Positions 52,285-61,553 of a stretch of DNA of 64,000 bases are shown here, one piece after another. This stretch comes from Carnobacterium_B sp040274945. Its GTDB lineage: Bacteria > Bacillota > Bacilli > Lactobacillales > Carnobacteriaceae. How positions within the stretch are numbered: the stretch's first letter is position 1; every line of letters begins with the position of its first letter. The notes below the pieces were generated by a model. It worked only from the letters and a program-made list of their open reading frames with translations. It made no database searches and was not told the DNA's origin. The position numbers were made by a program, and so were the translations under genes. The stretch spans positions 62,001 to 126,000 of the forward strand of contig NZ_JBEMAR010000003.1 of assembly GCF_040274945.1 (NCBI RefSeq), read 5' to 3'.

Positions 52285-53993
52285 GACAAGACCCCTTCTT
52301 TCTTCTGTAACTGATCCACAAATTGATCAACTGTATAGATAGAAGCATCCGAATTCATCGATTTTGCCAATTTAAAGATTTCTGGCGGATCGATTCCAGC
52401 TAACTGAAGTAATGTTTCATCATGAAAAATCTCTTCTCTTGTACCGTTTCCAATAACTTTCCCTTCATGAAGAACAACAATTCGATTCGCCCACTCTGCT
52501 ACCAACTGCATATCATGTGTGGCAATAATAGTCGTTTCCAAGCTATCTTTCAGATCATCAAGCGTTTTCGTAATACTTTTTCTTGTTGCAATATCCAGAT
52601 TGGCTGTGGGTTCATCCAATAGCATGATTTGCGGATTCAACGCTACCCCGATCGCTAGAGAAGCTCTGCGCATCTGTCCTCCACTAAGTAGCCGTCCATC
52701 TCTTTCAGCTAGCTCTACTAAATCAAACTGGCGTAACAGAGCCTCTGTTCGTTCTTTATAGTCTTTTATATTTCTTGCTTTCATTGAAAAAGCAATATCG
52801 CGTTTGATGCTGTCATCGATAAACATATTCTCAGGATTCTGATAAACATAACTGATTGTATCTGAGATCTGCTCCGGTTTTAACCGGATAATGTCTTTAC
52901 CATCCAACTCTATTTCTCCGCTGTCTGGTTTGATTAGTCCTGTCAGTAACTTAAGCAGCGTTGATTTACCTGCACCGTTATTTCCAATCAGTGCTACTCT
53001 CTCTCCCTTGTTGATTGTAAGATTCAATGAATCAAAGATGGGTTTTTTATCTCCTTTGATCATATCGTAGCTGAGCGAAACGTCTTTTAAATAAATCATG
53101 GCATCATCCTGTTTTGAACGAACACTAGGCATGGTTTTTTCAACAGTCTGTAGTGCATACTCTTTGAAATAATCTTTCCCTTGATCGTGATTGATTGGCA
53201 GGGTTAAAGCATTCCTTTCAGAAATTTGAGCTAACTGATGTGCTGCTTGAGTAATTTGTGGTGGAAAGATCGAGCCTTCCATCAATTCTTCTACTCTAAC
53301 GAGCGCTTCTTTTACAGGTAATTTCCACTGAATTCGATTGTCTTTCATGAAAATAACCGAATCGCAATATTTACCAATAAAGTCTGTATGGTGTTCAATC
53401 ACAACAATCGTCTTGCCTAATTCTTTATTAAATCGCTTCAGTACATCATACGTTTTGAGTGCATGATAAGGATCCAGTTGCGCTATCGGTTCATCCAAAA
53501 TCAAGATATCTGGTCTTAAAGCTGTCATTCCTGCTAACGCCAGTAAATGCTTCTGACCACCAGATAGCTGCCAGATATACTCATCCGATTGTTCTTCTAA
53601 CCCCGTTAACTCTAAGGCTTCCATCCCACGTTCAACATAGTCTTCCAAACCATTGTTCAGACATGAAAAGGCAGCATCATCCAACACTTTTGGACGAATC
53701 AACTGGTTTTCAAAATCTTGATAGACATAGCCAATCGTATGTGCCAAGTCTGAAACGGTTGAATCCACAGTTTCCACTCCATTTATTTTAAGGGATCCGC
53801 TCACATCGCCATCGATAAAATGTGGAATCACTCCATTCAACAATTTGCATAGAGTTGATTTACCCGTTCCATTGTTTCCAACGATAGCTACGAACTCTCC
53901 ATCTTCAATCGTTAAATTGATCTCTTCCAGTTGATAGTTTTCCTGACTTGGATAATTAAAGTAGAGATTTTTGATCTCAATCAAATTACTCAC
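52281..53993 (-). CDS. ECF transporter ATPase, two domains fused
   Basis: The 570-residue protein has two complete ABC domains. The first has GNNGTGKST near residue 38, LSGGQKHLLALA and ILILDEPIAQLD. The second has GNNGAGKST near residue 340, LSGGQMRRASLA and IMLLDEPTANLD. The two are joined by a linker of about 50 residues. EcfA1 and EcfA2 are usually separate; fusions of this kind occur in dedicated ECF transporters. It overlaps the S-component gene by eight bases. Confidence 0.92.
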   Translation of the reverse strand: MSNLIEIKNLYFNYPSQENYQLEEINLTIEDGEFVAIVGNNGTGKSTLCKLLNGVIPHFIDGDVSGSLKINGVETVDSTVSDLAHTIGYVYQDFENQLIRPKVLDDAAFSCLNNGLEDYVERGMEALELTGLEEQSDEYIWQLSGGQKHLLALAGMTALRPDILILDEPIAQLDPYHALKTYDVLKRFNKELGKTIVVIEHHTDFIGKYCDSVIFMKDNRIQWKLPVKEALVRVEELMEGSIFPPQITQAAHQLAQISERNALTLPINHDQGKDYFKEYALQTVEKTMPSVRSKQDDAMIYLKDVSLSYDMIKGDKKPIFDSLNLTINKGERVALIGNNGAGKSTLLKLLTGLIKPDSGEIELDGKDIIRLKPEQISDTISYVYQNPENMFIDDSIKRDIAFSMKARNIKDYKERTEALLRQFDLVELAERDGRLLSGGQMRRASLAIGVALNPQIMLLDEPTANLDIATRKSITKTLDDLKDSLETTIIATHDMQLVAEWANRIVVLHEGKVIGNGTREEIFHDETLLQLAGIDPPEIFKLAKSMNSDASIYTVDQFVDQLQKKEGVLS

Positions 53994-54840
53994 CTACACC
54001 AATCGTTTTATTTTTTCTGATAACAAGTATGATGCCTACGATCAAAACTAACGTAAGGACAATGCCTGCAAAGACTGCTTCAGGACTTTCTGCCCAACTT
54101 GCTTCCCAGTCAATAAAGTTAATCCCTGTTTCCGCCATGAATTCAGTTATTACGGCTATTAGGAATAAACCTACTGCCATCAAGATGGCTTTAACGTTTA
54201 GTACTGCTCCAAAGGATGGTCTATTTTTAGGAGTTCTTGGACGCATCCCTAATAACGGTTCAATTTTTTTATATAGTCTTGGGACTAAAAATAACGTTGG
54301 GAGCACACAGAATAAGATTCCAGAGAATAGCAAATCATTGACTATGGCAAATCCTTCAGTGAAAAACACTGATTCAGGTAACCCTTGAACAGCTTCAAAG
54401 TCTTCAACCGCAAACACCACTTTTGAAATGTCGACTAACCCCCCTAAAAATTGGTGAATGAAGATGCCCGTAAACGAAGCGATGGCAACTTGGACTTTAT
54501 TAAGAGGATCATTGACCATCATTCCAGCGATATAGATGCCTAAAGAGAAAAGAACAAATTTTTCAACTTCTCCGACACCACCGAATTGGCCTAACATAAT
54601 TTCACTAAAAATCACTTCTCCAGTAGCTGCACCTAATGCAGCTGATAGTGGATCAAATAAAATTGCTAACGTTAAGGGAATAAAAGCAAAATACTCAACT
54701 GATAATTCAACGATACCCAATTGAACAGATGGAATCAATTCTGTGAACAATGTAGCCAGACCGTATAAAGACATAGATAAGACGAAAATCATCATCTTTT
54801 GTGCTTGCGTAAGTTCCGTTCGTTTTCCTTTTAAATGCAA
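53986..54840 (-). CDS. ECF transporter S component-like membrane protein
   Basis: The 284-residue protein has about eight hydrophobic segments and an ECF-type core in its first 190 residues (AALGAATGEVIFSEIMLG, GIYIAGMMVNDPLN). It is longer than a typical S component (about 180-200 residues), with two additional C-terminal helices. No vitamin riboswitch was found upstream, and the adjacent RpiR regulator and PHP enzyme suggest a sugar- or phosphate-containing substrate rather than a vitamin. The substrate is unknown. Confidence 0.75.
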   Translation of the reverse strand: MHLKGKRTELTQAQKMMIFVLSMSLYGLATLFTELIPSVQLGIVELSVEYFAFIPLTLAILFDPLSAALGAATGEVIFSEIMLGQFGGVGEVEKFVLFSLGIYIAGMMVNDPLNKVQVAIASFTGIFIHQFLGGLVDISKVVFAVEDFEAVQGLPESVFFTEGFAIVNDLLFSGILFCVLPTLFLVPRLYKKIEPLLGMRPRTPKNRPSFGAVLNVKAILMAVGLFLIAVITEFMAETGINFIDWEASWAESPEAVFAGIVLTLVLIVGIILVIRKNKTIGVGE

Positions 54841-54959
54841 AGTAATTCCTCCAATAGTTTATGTTTTATTTAGTACACGGTTATCTTACCGAACGAATGT
54901 AAATTACCCGCAAATTTAAAGTAAAAATGTAGTATTTTTTTTCATTAAAATAAGTAAAA

Positions 54960-54973
54960 GAAAATTAATTTTC
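54960..54973. promoter_or_regulatory. perfect palindrome, candidate RpiR operator
   Basis: GAAAATTAATTTTC is a 14-base perfect palindrome. It lies between the divergent ECF operon and the RpiR gene, in the zone where both promoters should be. Confidence 0.5.
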
Positions 54974-55043
54974 ATTAACGAACTCATTAAACCAGAAAAA
55001 TTATGCTACAATAAATGATAAGTAACCCTTAAAGGAGGAAAAC

Positions 55044-55883
55044 ATGGCTACACATACCTTTACCATTCCTAAGGATTCCCTGACCAAAAGTCAGCTTGTA
55101 ATATTGGAATATATCTACTCGAATATTGAAACGATTCCTTTTTTAACCATAACAGAGATCTCTAATGAACTAGGAATCAGCGATGCAACCATTACTCGTT
55201 TTTCAAAAAAAGTTGGTTATCCGTCATTTAAAGAAATGAAAATGGCCATTTTATCTGACATACAAGTCTCTCCTGCTAAAAAACTCCAAAATAGTTTTGA
55301 AGAAGGTGACTTGAATGCTAAAGACAATTTACTCATTTTCAAAGAAATTCAGCATTTGATAGAAACCGTCTCTCATCTGGATATGCAAACATTGAATCAG
55401 GCGATTCACTTACTGTTAAAAGCTAAAAAAATCTATGTATTTGCCAAAGGTGCTGCTAAAAGTCCTGCTGACTTACTCGTTTTCCGTTTGAATCGCTTTG
55501 ACTTGGATATCCAGTTCGTTACTGCAAGTGGTTCAGAACTTTTTGAGAAATTAAATAACCTTTCGCAAGAAGATGCCATTGTTCTTTTTGGGTTCGGTTC
55601 TGTCCCTAGAGAAATCAAACTGGTAGAAGACTATGGAAAAAAAATCAAAGTTCCTATTCTGTCTTTTGCAGACAGGCATTATAACTCTACTTCTGAAGAA
55701 GGCATTACAACTTTTTTTGTAGCACGAGGCATACCCGATGACTACCATTCCATGACGTCGGTCGTAGCCCTGATTGATACGTTGATCGTTGAAATGGCGA
55801 AACAAATGCCTGAAGAAAGAAAACAACATCTTGAAAATTTATTTTCACTTAAAGAGTCCTACAAGCATAATGTTCCAAGATAA
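55044..55883 (+). CDS. RpiR-family transcriptional regulator (ECF locus)
   Basis: The 279-residue protein has the RpiR helix-turn-helix (TITEISNELGISDATITRFSKKVGYPSF) and a SIS domain (KKIYVFAKGAAKSPADLL, IVLFGFGSVPREIKL). It is divergent from the ECF-PHP operon and is its probable controller. Control of an ECF transporter by an RpiR protein is uncommon and hints at a phosphosugar signal. AAAGGAGG precedes the ATG. Confidence 0.88.
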   Translation: MATHTFTIPKDSLTKSQLVILEYIYSNIETIPFLTITEISNELGISDATITRFSKKVGYPSFKEMKMAILSDIQVSPAKKLQNSFEEGDLNAKDNLLIFKEIQHLIETVSHLDMQTLNQAIHLLLKAKKIYVFAKGAAKSPADLLVFRLNRFDLDIQFVTASGSELFEKLNNLSQEDAIVLFGFGSVPREIKLVEDYGKKIKVPILSFADRHYNSTSEEGITTFFVARGIPDDYHSMTSVVALIDTLIVEMAKQMPEERKQHLENLFSLKESYKHNVPR

Positions 55884-55993
55884 CTTAACATTATCGGTAT
55901 CAATGGAATCATCTTCTAGTTGCTTAATCTATTTTTATACCAGAGCAAAACTCGTGGTCAAAGTAAAATAATAAACTTTTTATATCGATTTCC

Positions 55994-56049
55994 AAAAAAA
56001 GCCACCTTGTTCTGTCATCTTTACATGACAGAACAAGGTGGCTTTTTTT
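55994..56049. terminator. strong bidirectional terminator
   Basis: A 25-bp perfect inverted repeat (AAAAAAAGCCACCTTGTTC start, 55994-56018 with 56025-56049) separates the RpiR gene from the convergent YtxH-like gene. Confidence 0.92.
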
Positions 56050-56057
56050 AATTTTAA

Positions 56058-56606
56058 TTATTTTTCTTCTTCTGTTAATTCTTCTTCAGAATCATAGCCT
56101 AAATCATCTAATGTTTCAGCCAATTTATCAGCTGGAATAGTTTGATCTTCAGTTGGTTCCGCCGGCGTACCATGAACATTTCCATGAGCTGACTCTGTTT
56201 TATCGGAAGAGCCAGTCTTATGTTCTATATCCGTTTTTTCCATGTGGTTCTCTTTCATGTCTTGAGCTTTTTCTAAGCCCTTTTCTTTCCATTCTTTCCC
56301 TTTTTCCATGCCAGTATCTTTTGCATCAGCGAACTTATCTTTTATATCTGTTCGTAAGGCTTTCCCGGATTTAGGTGCAAACAATAATCCAACTAACGCT
56401 CCTGCTAGAGGTAAAATAATTAATTTTGCTAATCCCATTCGTTTTACTTTTTTGGGCATTACCTTAGTGACTCCCTTAGCAAGCATCTTATCTGTCTTCA
56501 TCTTCGATTTAGCTAACTGATGTGTCGAAGGAAGATAATCTTTGGCCATATCAAATGCGTCATGTGCATGATCCTTACCCATATTGATTAATTTTGATGT
56601 TTTCAT
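56058..56606 (-). CDS. YtxH-domain stress-type protein
   Basis: The 182-residue protein has a single membrane helix LAKLIILPLAGALVGLLFAPKSG (about residues 58-80), the core of YtxH-like general-stress proteins. The C-terminal half is highly charged and repeats lysine-glutamate blocks, ending with an acidic tail. YtxH proteins are thought to sit at the membrane, but their role is unclear. The ATG at 56604-56606 has GGAG ten bases upstream; the longer frame to 56711 has no such support. Confidence 0.75.
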   Translation of the reverse strand: MKTSKLINMGKDHAHDAFDMAKDYLPSTHQLAKSKMKTDKMLAKGVTKVMPKKVKRMGLAKLIILPLAGALVGLLFAPKSGKALRTDIKDKFADAKDTGMEKGKEWKEKGLEKAQDMKENHMEKTDIEHKTGSSDKTESAHGNVHGTPAEPTEDQTIPADKLAETLDDLGYDSEEELTEEEK

Positions 56607-56795
56607 TTTATTCGTGCTCCTTTCAATTTTTGTTTCTCTACTGTGCCATCTACCTGTTGTATAGATATCTCTATAGACATCATATAACACAAAAGGCATT
56701 GTCCAAAACAAAAGGCATTAAAAATAAAAGAAAATCACAATAAAACTATTCCTTCCAACTACTTCAGAAACTGCATCTTTTCCCCCTCAGTACTC

Positions 56796-58067
56796 TTATT
56801 TTGTAAACTGGATGGCTTTTTCTCCGATATCAAAACGATAGAACGTATGCGCTATCGGATTATTCGTTAAGTAGTGGTAAGCCTTGTCTTGGGCTTCTTG
56901 TAACGTTGAACCTTGTGCTGCAACAAATAAAATACGCCCTCCATCAGAAATAAGACTGCTTTTCTCTTTCTTCATACCCGCAGTATAAATGGTACAACCT
57001 AAATCTGCGGTAGTCATCTGTGGTAACGGAATATCTTTTATCGTATTTTCTGGGTAACCTTCAGCTGCAACAACAACACCTAGTGTATAGCGGTCCGTGT
57101 GCATTTTAATAACTGGATCTTTTTCATTTAAGATATCATCAATCACTTGTGCCAAATCAGAATCTAGCTGGTTCAAAATAACTTGGGTTTCGGGATCACC
57201 AAAACGAGCATTAAATTCGATGACCCTCAGACCATTTTTTGTCATCATCAATCCAGCGTAAATGACCCCTTTGAAAGGACGTGATTCAGCAACCATTGCA
57301 TTCACAGTTGGTTTTATGACCGTCTCCAAAACTTCTTGAATCACCGATTCAGAAACTTGCGGTACTGGAGAATAAGCGCCCATACCACCTGTATTCGGTC
57401 CTTTATCCCCATCATAGGCCCGTTTATGATCTTGGGCAACGCCGGCATAATAATAGTTCGATCCATTTACAAGCGCAAATAAAGAAAATTCTTCACCCTC
57501 GAGGTATTCTTCAATAACGACTTTGGGTTTGCCGGCTGCGTACTTCCCTTTCACTAACATATCACTTAAAGCATTTGTTGCTTCTTTCAGAGTCATCGCA
57601 ACGACTACCCCTTTTCCAGCTGCTAAACCATCTGCTTTAATGACAATGGGTACGCCTTGGTTTTCCACATATGCTAAAGCGGCATTATGATCTTCAAATA
57701 TTTCATACGTTGCGGTTGGAATAGCATATTTTTCCATCAATTCTTTTGCAAATTGTTTTGAACATTCTAAGTCTGCTGCTTTTTTGCTTGGTCCAAAAAC
57801 CTTTAATCCAGCACTATCGAAATCATCTACTAATCCTTCAAACAGAGCTATTTCCGGTCCAATAAACGTCCAAGTAATTTTTTCTGATTTCACAAAATGA
57901 ATCAACGCTTGATGATCATTTTCTGCAATATCAACCAATTGGATGCCATCATTTTCCATCCCAATATTTCCTTTAGCACAATATACAGCTTCTACTAATG
58001 AGCTTTCTTTGAATTTTTTTGCGATGGCATGCTCACGGCCACCACTGCCGATAACAAGAAGTTTCAT
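56796..58067 (-). CDS. purD: phosphoribosylamine-glycine ligase
   Basis: The 423-residue ATP-grasp enzyme makes glycinamide ribonucleotide from phosphoribosylamine and glycine. LLVIGSGGREHAIA opens it, KADGLAAGKGVVVA is the ATP site and NARFGDPETQVILNQL the metal site. It is the last gene of the purine operon, but a 291-base gap with tandem repeats parts it from purH. Confidence 0.97.
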   Translation of the reverse strand: MKLLVIGSGGREHAIAKKFKESSLVEAVYCAKGNIGMENDGIQLVDIAENDHQALIHFVKSEKITWTFIGPEIALFEGLVDDFDSAGLKVFGPSKKAADLECSKQFAKELMEKYAIPTATYEIFEDHNAALAYVENQGVPIVIKADGLAAGKGVVVAMTLKEATNALSDMLVKGKYAAGKPKVVIEEYLEGEEFSLFALVNGSNYYYAGVAQDHKRAYDGDKGPNTGGMGAYSPVPQVSESVIQEVLETVIKPTVNAMVAESRPFKGVIYAGLMMTKNGLRVIEFNARFGDPETQVILNQLDSDLAQVIDDILNEKDPVIKMHTDRYTLGVVVAAEGYPENTIKDIPLPQMTTADLGCTIYTAGMKKEKSSLISDGGRILFVAAQGSTLQEAQDKAYHYLTNNPIAHTFYRFDIGEKAIQFTK

Positions 58068-58169
58068 CTACGAAATCCTCCAATTTTTTTTATTGAATTA
58101 GGATATGTTTGAAAGCTAATAACTATTCTGATTTTTGGGCTAGCTGAGAAAGATAGGATAACTACAGTA

Positions 58170-58267
58170 AATATTGACTTTCAGTTAATCAAACTAGCGC
58201 TTGTTGTAGCTACTCAAATGAATATCAACTTTTAGTTAATCGAACTAGCGCTCGTTGCAGCTACTCG
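58170..58267. repeat. tandem imperfect direct repeat, two units of about 47 bases
   Basis: The units 58170-58216 and 58221-58267 are alike at about 40 of 47 positions and have a period of 51. Both contain AGTTAATC-AACTAGCGCT and GTTG-AGCTACTC. They lie in the gap between purH and purD, where no gene was seen. They may be regulatory or a remnant of a repetitive element. Confidence 0.75.
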
Positions 58268-58358
58268 CTGCTTAATAAGATAGTTTTAAAACACTCCCTA
58301 GTTAGTTTTTGCTGTATTTTGGATTTGTTCAGTACTGTGTTGCATTCTAGTCTATTTC

Positions 58359-59900
58359 TTAATGTCTAAAATGACGTACACCAGTTTTCAGCATGGTCAT
58401 TCCGTATTTATTTGCCATTTCAATAGACTCTTTGTCTTTAATGCTTCCTCCTGGTTGAATGATTGCTTTGATGCCATGTTTTGCGGCATATTCCACACTA
58501 TCGTTCATAGGAAAGAAAGCATCACTAGCCAGTACAGCACCTTCTATAGCGTTACTCGCTTTAGCCTGCTCAATTGCGATCTTAACAGCTCCGATTCGGT
58601 TCATTTGACCGGCCCCAATTCCCACGGTCTGTTTGCTAGTTGCCAGCACGATAGCATTGCTCTTTACATGCTTAACTATTCTCCATGCAAAATCCATAGC
58701 TTTCATTTCGTCTTCGGTCGGTTTACGGTCCGTCAGTACTTCCCAATTTACCACTGTATCTTCAGTACTCATATCTTGTGTTTGTTCCAATATACCACCC
58801 AATACAGAAACAACTTCTTTGCCGCCTACTTTTGCAGTTGAGAAATCCAAAGTCATGATACGGATATTTTTTTTCTTCGATAGCGTATCTAACGCTTCTT
58901 TTGTATAACTTGGCGCAAGAACGATTTCTAAGAACATACTGTTCAGTTTTTCTGCTGTCACATTATCCAATTGGCGGTTGGCAACTACGATTCCTCCAAA
59001 GATTGAGACTGGATCCGCTGCGTAACAGCGATCAAAAGCCTCTTCAATCGTTTCAGCAATGCCCACTCCACATGGGTTCATATGTTTGACAGCAACCACT
59101 GCCGGTTCATCAAATTCACGTATGATACGAATAGCAGCGTCTGCGTCTTTAATGTTATTGTACGATAATTCTTTTCCATGTAATTGACGAGCATTTGCAA
59201 TCGAGAATGGGACAACAAGCGACTCTTGATAGAAAGTAGCGACTTGATGTCCATTTTCACCATAGCGTAGTTTTTGTTTCAAATCATAGGTCAACGTTAA
59301 TTTTTCAGGTTCTTCTTCACCAACACTAGTGGTCAAATATTGCGCAATCAAGGCATCATAACTTGCGGTGTGACGAAAGACTTTTGCAGCTAAAGCTTGA
59401 CGTGTTTTAATCGTTGTTGCTCCTTTTTCTTCCAGCTCATCGAGGACTTTACTATAATCAGCTGGATCCGTTAAAACGGTCACACTTGCATAATTCTTAG
59501 CCGCACTACGCAACATACTAGGGCCGCCAATATCAATATTTTCAATGGCTTCTTCTAAAGTAACATCCTTTTTGCTGATCGTTTCTTTAAATGGGTAAAG
59601 GTTTACCACCACAAAATCAATCGGTATGATGTTGTGTTTTTCCATTGCCGACATGTGTTCAGGTAGATCACGTCTCCCCAATAAACCACCATGAATAAGT
59701 GGATGCAAGGTTTTGACACGACCATCCATCATTTCTGGAAATCCAGTCACGTCTTCGACAGAAACGGTCGGGACACCTGCATCTTCTAATGCCTTTTTGG
59801 TTCCACCAGTTGAAATAATTTCGATGCCTTTTGCCACTAATGCTTGTGCGAATGGTACAATACCTGCCTTATCTGAAACGCTAATCAATGCTCTTGTCAC
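58359..59900 (-). CDS. purH: bifunctional AICAR transformylase / IMP cyclohydrolase
   Basis: The 513-residue enzyme performs the last two steps to IMP. The N-terminal cyclohydrolase part begins MTRALISVSDKAGIVPFAQ and has STGGTKKALEDAGV, and the C-terminal transformylase part has AVKHMNPCGVG. The length is normal. It follows purN by 20 bases. Confidence 0.97.
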   Translation of the reverse strand: MTRALISVSDKAGIVPFAQALVAKGIEIISTGGTKKALEDAGVPTVSVEDVTGFPEMMDGRVKTLHPLIHGGLLGRRDLPEHMSAMEKHNIIPIDFVVVNLYPFKETISKKDVTLEEAIENIDIGGPSMLRSAAKNYASVTVLTDPADYSKVLDELEEKGATTIKTRQALAAKVFRHTASYDALIAQYLTTSVGEEEPEKLTLTYDLKQKLRYGENGHQVATFYQESLVVPFSIANARQLHGKELSYNNIKDADAAIRIIREFDEPAVVAVKHMNPCGVGIAETIEEAFDRCYAADPVSIFGGIVVANRQLDNVTAEKLNSMFLEIVLAPSYTKEALDTLSKKKNIRIMTLDFSTAKVGGKEVVSVLGGILEQTQDMSTEDTVVNWEVLTDRKPTEDEMKAMDFAWRIVKHVKSNAIVLATSKQTVGIGAGQMNRIGAVKIAIEQAKASNAIEGAVLASDAFFPMNDSVEYAAKHGIKAIIQPGGSIKDKESIEMANKYGMTMLKTGVRHFRH

Positions 59901-59920
59901 TCTACGCCACTCCTCAATTT

Positions 59921-60505
59921 TTATTCACTCTTTTTAATGGTTTTATTTTCAATCACTTTTTGAATGACCTGCGGAAAAAGACGGTGCTCTACTTGATGTA
60001 TTCTGGTCTCCAGAGAGTCTAGTGTATCTTCAGGTAAAATAGCCACCTTCTCTTGTGCGATAATGGGTCCAGTGTCTACCCCTGCATCAACAACGTGCAC
60101 CGTCACACCAGTTTCCTTTTCGTTTGCTTCAAATGCGTCTTGAATGCTGCTTTTACCAGGATAATATGGCAATAAAGAAGGATGGATATTCAAGATACGA
60201 TTTGCATACGCCGTTAGCAATGTCGGCCCAATAATTCTCATGTATCCTGCCAATACAATTAAATCCACCGCGTTTAGTTCAAGCTGTTTCAATAGTTCTG
60301 ACTCATAGGCTGCTCGATTCTCATAGTTTTTCGGACTGAAGACTGTAAAAGGGATACCCATTTTTTTTGCACGCTCTATGACAGAGGCTTTCGGATTGTC
60401 GCAAAACAGGAAGCAAAGGGTTGCATCGACTTGTTTGGAGGCGATTGCCTCTGCTATCGCTTGGAAATTAGAACCATTTCCTGAAGCAAATACAGCTATT
60501 CTCAT
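59921..60505 (-). CDS. purN: phosphoribosylglycinamide formyltransferase
   Basis: The 194-residue enzyme transfers a formyl group from 10-formyl-tetrahydrofolate to glycinamide ribonucleotide. FASGNGSNFQAI is the ribonucleotide phosphate site. ILNIHPSLLPYYPG and VHVVDAGVDTGPII hold the catalytic asparagine, histidine and aspartate. It overlaps purM by four bases. Confidence 0.96.
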   Translation of the reverse strand: MRIAVFASGNGSNFQAIAEAIASKQVDATLCFLFCDNPKASVIERAKKMGIPFTVFSPKNYENRAAYESELLKQLELNAVDLIVLAGYMRIIGPTLLTAYANRILNIHPSLLPYYPGKSSIQDAFEANEKETGVTVHVVDAGVDTGPIIAQEKVAILPEDTLDSLETRIHQVEHRLFPQVIQKVIENKTIKKSE

Positions 60506-61551
60506 AGTTGCTTCTCTTTCAAAATGACCTTTTCCTCTGATTCCTTTGAAATTACCGAACCAATCACATAGCCTTTTTCGTTGTTCTCTAAAAGAACGGC
60601 CAATACTTCAGGTACTTTTTCAGGAGCAACAGAAAGAACCATGCCGATTCCCATGTTGAATATTTCATACATGTCACCTTCTGGTATTTTACCGATTGTT
60701 TGCATCGTTTGAAAAATTGGCAACACTGGCCAGCTCCCTAACTGAATGTGAGCTTGTACGTTTTCAGGAAGCATCCGTGGAATATTTTCAACAAATCCGC
60801 CCCCTGTGATATGTGCAGCACTATGAAGCAACTGTTTTTTTATCAGTGGCAGTAAAGCATTAACGTAAATTTTTGTTGGCGTCAATAAAACATCGCCCAA
60901 CTCTTGATCACCTAATTCTGGTATTTTATCCATTAATGTATACGCATGATCTTTAAAGAAAATTTTTCGTACTAACGAATAACCATTTGAATGGATTCCC
61001 GTTGAAGGTAACCCAATCAACATGTCCCCTTCTTTGACTAACGTAGCAGACAATAAAGCATCTTTTTCAGCAATACCAACCGTAAATCCAGCCAAATCAA
61101 AATCTTCCGGATCATACATATCCGGCATTTCAGCTGTTTCACCGCCAATTAAAGCCGCTCCTGATTGGACACACCCTTCTGCCACACCAGCTACAATTTG
61201 CTCGATTTCTTCAGGATGGTTTTTCCCGACCGCAATGTAATCTAAGAAATAAAGGGGTTCTGCTCCTTGTGCCACAACATCATTGACACACATCGCGACA
61301 CAATCGATTCCAATTGTGTCCCATTTTCCAGATTCAATGGCCAACAGTAGTTTTGTACCAACGCCATCTGTCCCAGATATAAGAATGGGCTTTTTATAGT
61401 TGAGTTCACCAAGATCAAAATGACCGCCGAATCCACCGATTTCACCAAAAACACCCGGCCGTTTGGTACGTTTGACATGTTTTTTGATGCGTTCGACTGC
61501 TTCATAACCCGCTGTGACATCGACACCCGCTTTCGCATAGGCATTTCCCAT
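60502..61551 (-). CDS. purM: phosphoribosylformylglycinamidine cyclo-ligase
   Basis: The 349-residue enzyme closes the imidazole ring to make aminoimidazole ribonucleotide. KKPILISGTDGVGTKL and GGETAEMPDMY are the family motifs, and HITGGGFVENIPR is near the C-terminal half. GGGGAGGG precedes the start, just past the purF stop. Confidence 0.97.
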   Translation of the reverse strand: MGNAYAKAGVDVTAGYEAVERIKKHVKRTKRPGVFGEIGGFGGHFDLGELNYKKPILISGTDGVGTKLLLAIESGKWDTIGIDCVAMCVNDVVAQGAEPLYFLDYIAVGKNHPEEIEQIVAGVAEGCVQSGAALIGGETAEMPDMYDPEDFDLAGFTVGIAEKDALLSATLVKEGDMLIGLPSTGIHSNGYSLVRKIFFKDHAYTLMDKIPELGDQELGDVLLTPTKIYVNALLPLIKKQLLHSAAHITGGGFVENIPRMLPENVQAHIQLGSWPVLPIFQTMQTIGKIPEGDMYEIFNMGIGMVLSVAPEKVPEVLAVLLENNEKGYVIGSVISKESEEKVILKEKQL

Positions 61552-61553
61552 TA

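Noticed and set aside
53459..53791. 110-codon frame antisense to the fused ECF ATPase
   Set aside because: It is a shadow frame of the ABC domain with no binding site or protein family match.
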